This document shows, in pieces, positions 61,018-64,000 of a stretch of DNA of 64,000 nt (its first letter is position 1; each line of letters starts with the position of its first letter). Below the pieces are notes generated by a model that searched no databases, was not told the origin of the DNA, and saw nothing but the letters and a program-made list of their open reading frames with translations. This DNA comes from Diadophis punctatus similis (taxonomy: Eukaryota > Chordata > Lepidosauria > Squamata > Dipsadidae): the NCBI GenBank assembly GCA_023053685.1, contig JALIGW010000283.1:42532-106531 (forward strand). Reading direction: 5' to 3'. The translations under genes and the position numbers were made by a program.

Positions 61018-63009
61018 CACCTCAGAAATGAAAAAGAAACACATATTCCTGTTCCCCACGTGTTGGAAAGCCGAATTCTCGCTTGATTTTCGATTCCGAG
61101 CCTACCCTGAAGAGCTAGCCCAAAGTCTAACACTGCATTCGCCTTAGGATTCAATTCAGCCCAAAAACATCACTTTTGACAAACACCTCAGAAATGAAAA
61201 AGAAACACATATTCCTGTTCCCCACGTGCTGGAAAGCCGAATTCTCGCTTGATTTTCGATTCCGAGCCTACCCTGAAGAGGTAGCCCAAAGTCTAACACA
61301 GCATTCGCCTTAGGACTCAATACAGCCAAAAAACATGACTTTTGACAAACACCTCAGAAATGAAAAGGAAACACATATTCCTGTTCCCCACAGGCTGGAA
61401 AGCCGAATTCTTGCTTGATTTTTGATTCCGACCTTTCCCTGAAGAGCTAGCCCAATGTCTAACACGGAATTCGCCTTAGTTCTCAATTCAGCCAAAAAAC
61501 ATCACTTTTGACAAACACCTCAGAAATGAAAAAGAAACACATATTCCTGTTCCCCACAGGCTGGAAAGCCGAACTCTCGCTTGATTTTAGATTCCGAGCC
61601 TACCCTGAAGAGCTAGCTCAAGGTCTAACACAGCATTCGCCTTATTTCTCAATTCAGCCCAAAAACATCACTTTTGACAAACACCTCAGAAATGAAAATG
61701 AAACACATATTCCTGTTCCCCACGGGCTGGAAAGCCGAATTCTCGCTTGATTTTCGATTCTGAGCCTACCCTGAAGAGCTAGCCCAAAGTCTAACACTGC
61801 ATTCGCCTTAGGACTCAATACAGCCAAAAAACATGACTTTTGACAAACACCTCAGAAATGAAAATGAAACACATATTCCTGTTCCCCACAGGCTGGAAAG
61901 CCGAAATCTCGCTTGATTTTCGATTCCGAGCCTACCCTGAAGAGCTAGCCCAAAGTCTAACACGGCATTCGCCTCAGGATTCAATTCAGTCCAAAATCAT
62001 CACTTTTGACAAACACCTCAGAAATGAAAAAGAAACACATATTCCTGTTCCCCACGTGTTGGAAAGCCGAATTCTCGCTTGATTTTCGATTCCGAGCCTA
62101 CCCTGAAGAGCTAGCCCAAAGTCTAACACTGCATTCGCCTTAGGATTCAATTCAGCCCAAAAACATCACTTTTGACAAACACCTCAGAAATGAAAAAGAA
62201 ACACATATTCCTGTTCCCCACGTGTTGGAAAGCCGAATTCTCGCTTGATTTTCGATTCCGAGCCTACCCTGAAGAGCTAGCCGAAAGTCTAACACAGCAT
62301 TCGCCTTATTTCTCAATACAGCCAAAAAACATGACTTTTGACAAACACCTCAGAAATGAAAATGAAACACATATTCCTGTTCCCCACAGGCTGGAAAGCC
62401 GAATTCTTGCTTGATTTTCGATTCTGAGCCTACACTGAAGAGCTAGCCCAAAGTCTAACACTGCATTCACCTTAGGATTCAATTCAGCCCAAAAACATCA
62501 CTTTTGACAAACACGTCAGAAATGAAACAGAAACACATATTCCTGTTCCCCACGTGTTGGAAAGCTGAATTCTCGCTTGATTTTCGATTCCGAGCCTACC
62601 CTGAAGAGCTAGCCGAAAGTCTAACACAGCATTCTCCTTAGGATTCAATTCAGTCCAAAAACATCACTTTTGACAAACACCTCAGAAATGAAAAAGAAAC
62701 ACATATTCCTGTTCCCCACGTGTTGGAAAGCCGAATTCTCGCTTGATTTTCGATTCCGAGCCTACCCTGAAGAGCTAGCCCAAAGTCTAACACAGCATTC
62801 GCCTTAGGATTCAATTCAGCCCAAAAACATCACTTTTGACAAAAACCTCAGAAATGAAAAAGAAACACATATTCCTGTTCCCCACGTGCTGGAAAGCCGA
62901 ATTCTCGCTTGATTTTCGATTCCGAGCCTACCCTGAAGAGCTAGCCCAAAGTCTAACACAGCATTCGCCTTAGGACTCAATACAGCCAAAAAACATGACT
63001 TTTGACAAA
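61018..63009 (+). repeat. Block A, copy 3, extended to 12 monomers
   Basis: This matches 55706-57697 at offset 5312 (exactly 32 monomers) for 11 monomers plus the cgtgctgg monomer that follows gacaaaaacctc. Private differences are gaagaggtagcccaaag near 61280, a tttctcaatacagcc hybrid tail near 62308 where the other copies have ggactcaatac, and gaaagctgaattc near 62565. Confidence 0.85.
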
Positions 63010-63839
63010 CACCTCAGAAATGAAAATGAAACACATATTCCTGTTCCCTACAGGCTGGAAAGCCGAATTCTTGCTTGATTTTTGATTCCGACCTTTCCCT
63101 GAAGAGCTAGCCCAATGTCTAACACGGAATTCGCCTTAGTTCTCAATTCAGCCAAAAAACATCACTTTTGACAAACACCTCAGAAATGAAAAATAAACAC
63201 ATATTCCTGTTCCCCACGTGTTGGAAAGCCGAATTCTCGCTTGATTTTCGATTCCGAGCCTACCCTGAAGAGCTAGCCCAAAGTCTAACACAGCATTCGC
63301 CTTAGGATTCAATTCAGCCCAAAAACATCACTTTTGACAAGAACCTCAGAAATGAAAAAGAAACACATATTCCTGTTCCCCACAGGCTGGGAAGCCAAAT
63401 TCTCGCTTGAATTTTGATTCCGAGCCTACCCTGAAGAGCTAGCCCAAAGTCTAACACAGCATTCGCCTTAGGACTCAATACAGCCCAAAAACATCACTTT
63501 TGACAAACACCTCAGAAATGAAAAAGAAACACATATTCCTGTTCCCCACGTGCTGGAAAGCCGAATTCTCGCTTGATTTTCGATTCTGAGCCTACCCTGA
63601 AGAGCTAGCCCAAAGTCTAACACAGCATTCGCCTTAGGACTCAATACAGCCAAAAAACATGACTTTTGACAAACACCTCAGAAATGAAAATGAAACACAT
63701 ATTCCTGTTCCCTACAGGCTGGAAAGCCGAATTCTTGCTTGATTTTTGATTCCGACCTTTCCCTGAAGAGCTAGCCCAATGTCTAACACGGAATTCGCCT
63801 TAGTTCTCAATTCAGCCAAAAAACATCACTTTTGACAAA

Positions 63840-64000
63840 CACATCAGAAATGAAAAAGAAACACATATTCCTGTTCCCCACATGCTGGAAAGCCGAATTC
63901 TCGCTTGATTTTCGATTCCGAGCCTACCCTGAAGAGCTAGCCCAAAGTCTAACACTGCATTCGCCTTAGGATTCAATTCAGTCCAAAATCATCACTTTTG
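63840..64000 (+). repeat. Partial monomer at the right window edge (161 of 166 bp)
   Basis: This cacatc/acatgctgg monomer matches 58196 and ends five bases before its expected end (gacaaa is cut after cttttg). The array clearly continues beyond the window. Confidence 0.95.

Larger units (their letters stand above)
1..64000 (+). repeat. 166-bp satellite array filling the window
   Basis: The motif cacctcagaaatg, or its cacatc/cacgtc variants, recurs every 166 bp from position 2 to 63840. Summing monomer lengths gives 375 complete monomers between 2 and 62179 and ten more to 63839. All lie in the same orientation, with no inversion and no foreign sequence between them. Lengths seen are 166 bp (342 monomers), 165 (11), 164 (27), 163 (2), 162 (1), 167 (1) and 168 (1). 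Such an array is typical of eukaryotic centromeric or pericentromeric heterochromatin, where satellites are usually non-coding, late replicating and silenced. That placement is inferred from the architecture; nothing in the sequence proves kinetochore function. Confidence 0.98.

Noticed and set aside
1..64000. CRISPR array
   Set aside because: The period is 166 bp with similarity along the whole unit. There are no short repeats with unique spacers and no cas genes.
1..64000. Primate alpha satellite or other named satellite
   Set aside because: The length (166 against 171 bp) and the sequence do not match alpha satellite as I know it. I do not recognise the consensus, so no family name is given.
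1..64000. Transposable element, tRNA, rRNA or unique gene hidden between monomers
   Set aside because: Monomer lengths account for every base from 2 to 64000. No gap exceeds two inserted bases, which leaves no room for other elements.

Overview
The whole window is one uninterrupted array of a tandemly repeated satellite. It holds 385 complete monomers plus a partial one at the right edge, all in the same orientation. The basic monomer is 166 bp: the motif cacctcagaaatg starts at 2, 168, 332, 498 and so on to 63840. Of the 385 complete monomers, 342 are exactly 166 bp and 43 are length variants (162, 163, 164, 165, 167 or 168 bp). These lengths account for every base from 2 to 64000. I see no protein-coding gene, RNA gene, transposon, CRISPR array, origin or unique spacer. 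Open reading frames of 60-165 codons occur on both strands of almost every monomer, but they are by-products of a repeat that is open on both strands.

A 64-kb homogeneous satellite with a nucleosome-sized unit, nested higher-order repeats (HORs) and CpG-decay variation is typical of eukaryotic centromeric or pericentromeric heterochromatin. The species cannot be read from the sequence. The monomer is about 43% GC (72 of 166 bases in the first copy), is not primate alpha satellite, and has the CAAAA motif often noted in plant satellites. From memory, satellites of about this length are known in several plants, so a plant is my weak first guess.

Layout. (1) 1-5415: patchwork left flank. Its first 830 bp match 7621-8448, 498-2820 match 58528-60851 at the far end of the window, and 2489-3650 match 8781-9940. 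(2) 5416-29620: a macro-unit of about 24.2 kb. (3) 29621-46028: a second, tandem copy of that macro-unit, nearly identical where aligned but about 7.8 kb shorter. The shortening is the sum of discrete whole-monomer gains and losses: minus 332 bp near 33.1 kb, plus 994 bp at 34.3-36.3 kb, minus 331 bp near 38.2 kb, minus 1160 bp at 39.1 kb, minus 332 bp near 42.7 kb, and minus about 6.6 kb for a 19-monomer and a 21-monomer block present only in copy 1. (4) 46029-64000: a different regime of 12/13-monomer units and reused blocks of 12-24 monomers, with almost no length variants. The last 12 kb contain none.

Monomers differ at linked diagnostic sites, which are used below as landmarks. Monomer coordinates (m1-m166) count from the first c of cacctc. 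Main variable sites are m4, m18, m42-45 (seven or more forms), the six CpG sites m42/43, m55/56, m63/64, m74/75, m80/81 and m123/124, the m83-87 block (gccta or ccttt), and the tail m127-155 (ggactcaatac, ggattcaattc, tttctcaattc or gttctcaattc types).

Nothing here suggests a new gene system. What deserves attention is how the array evolved: in-register unequal exchange at several scales, hybrid monomers at rearrangement joints, and a striking contrast in length stability between the left and right parts. Comparisons were made by eye, so the stated identities are estimates and not computed alignments.
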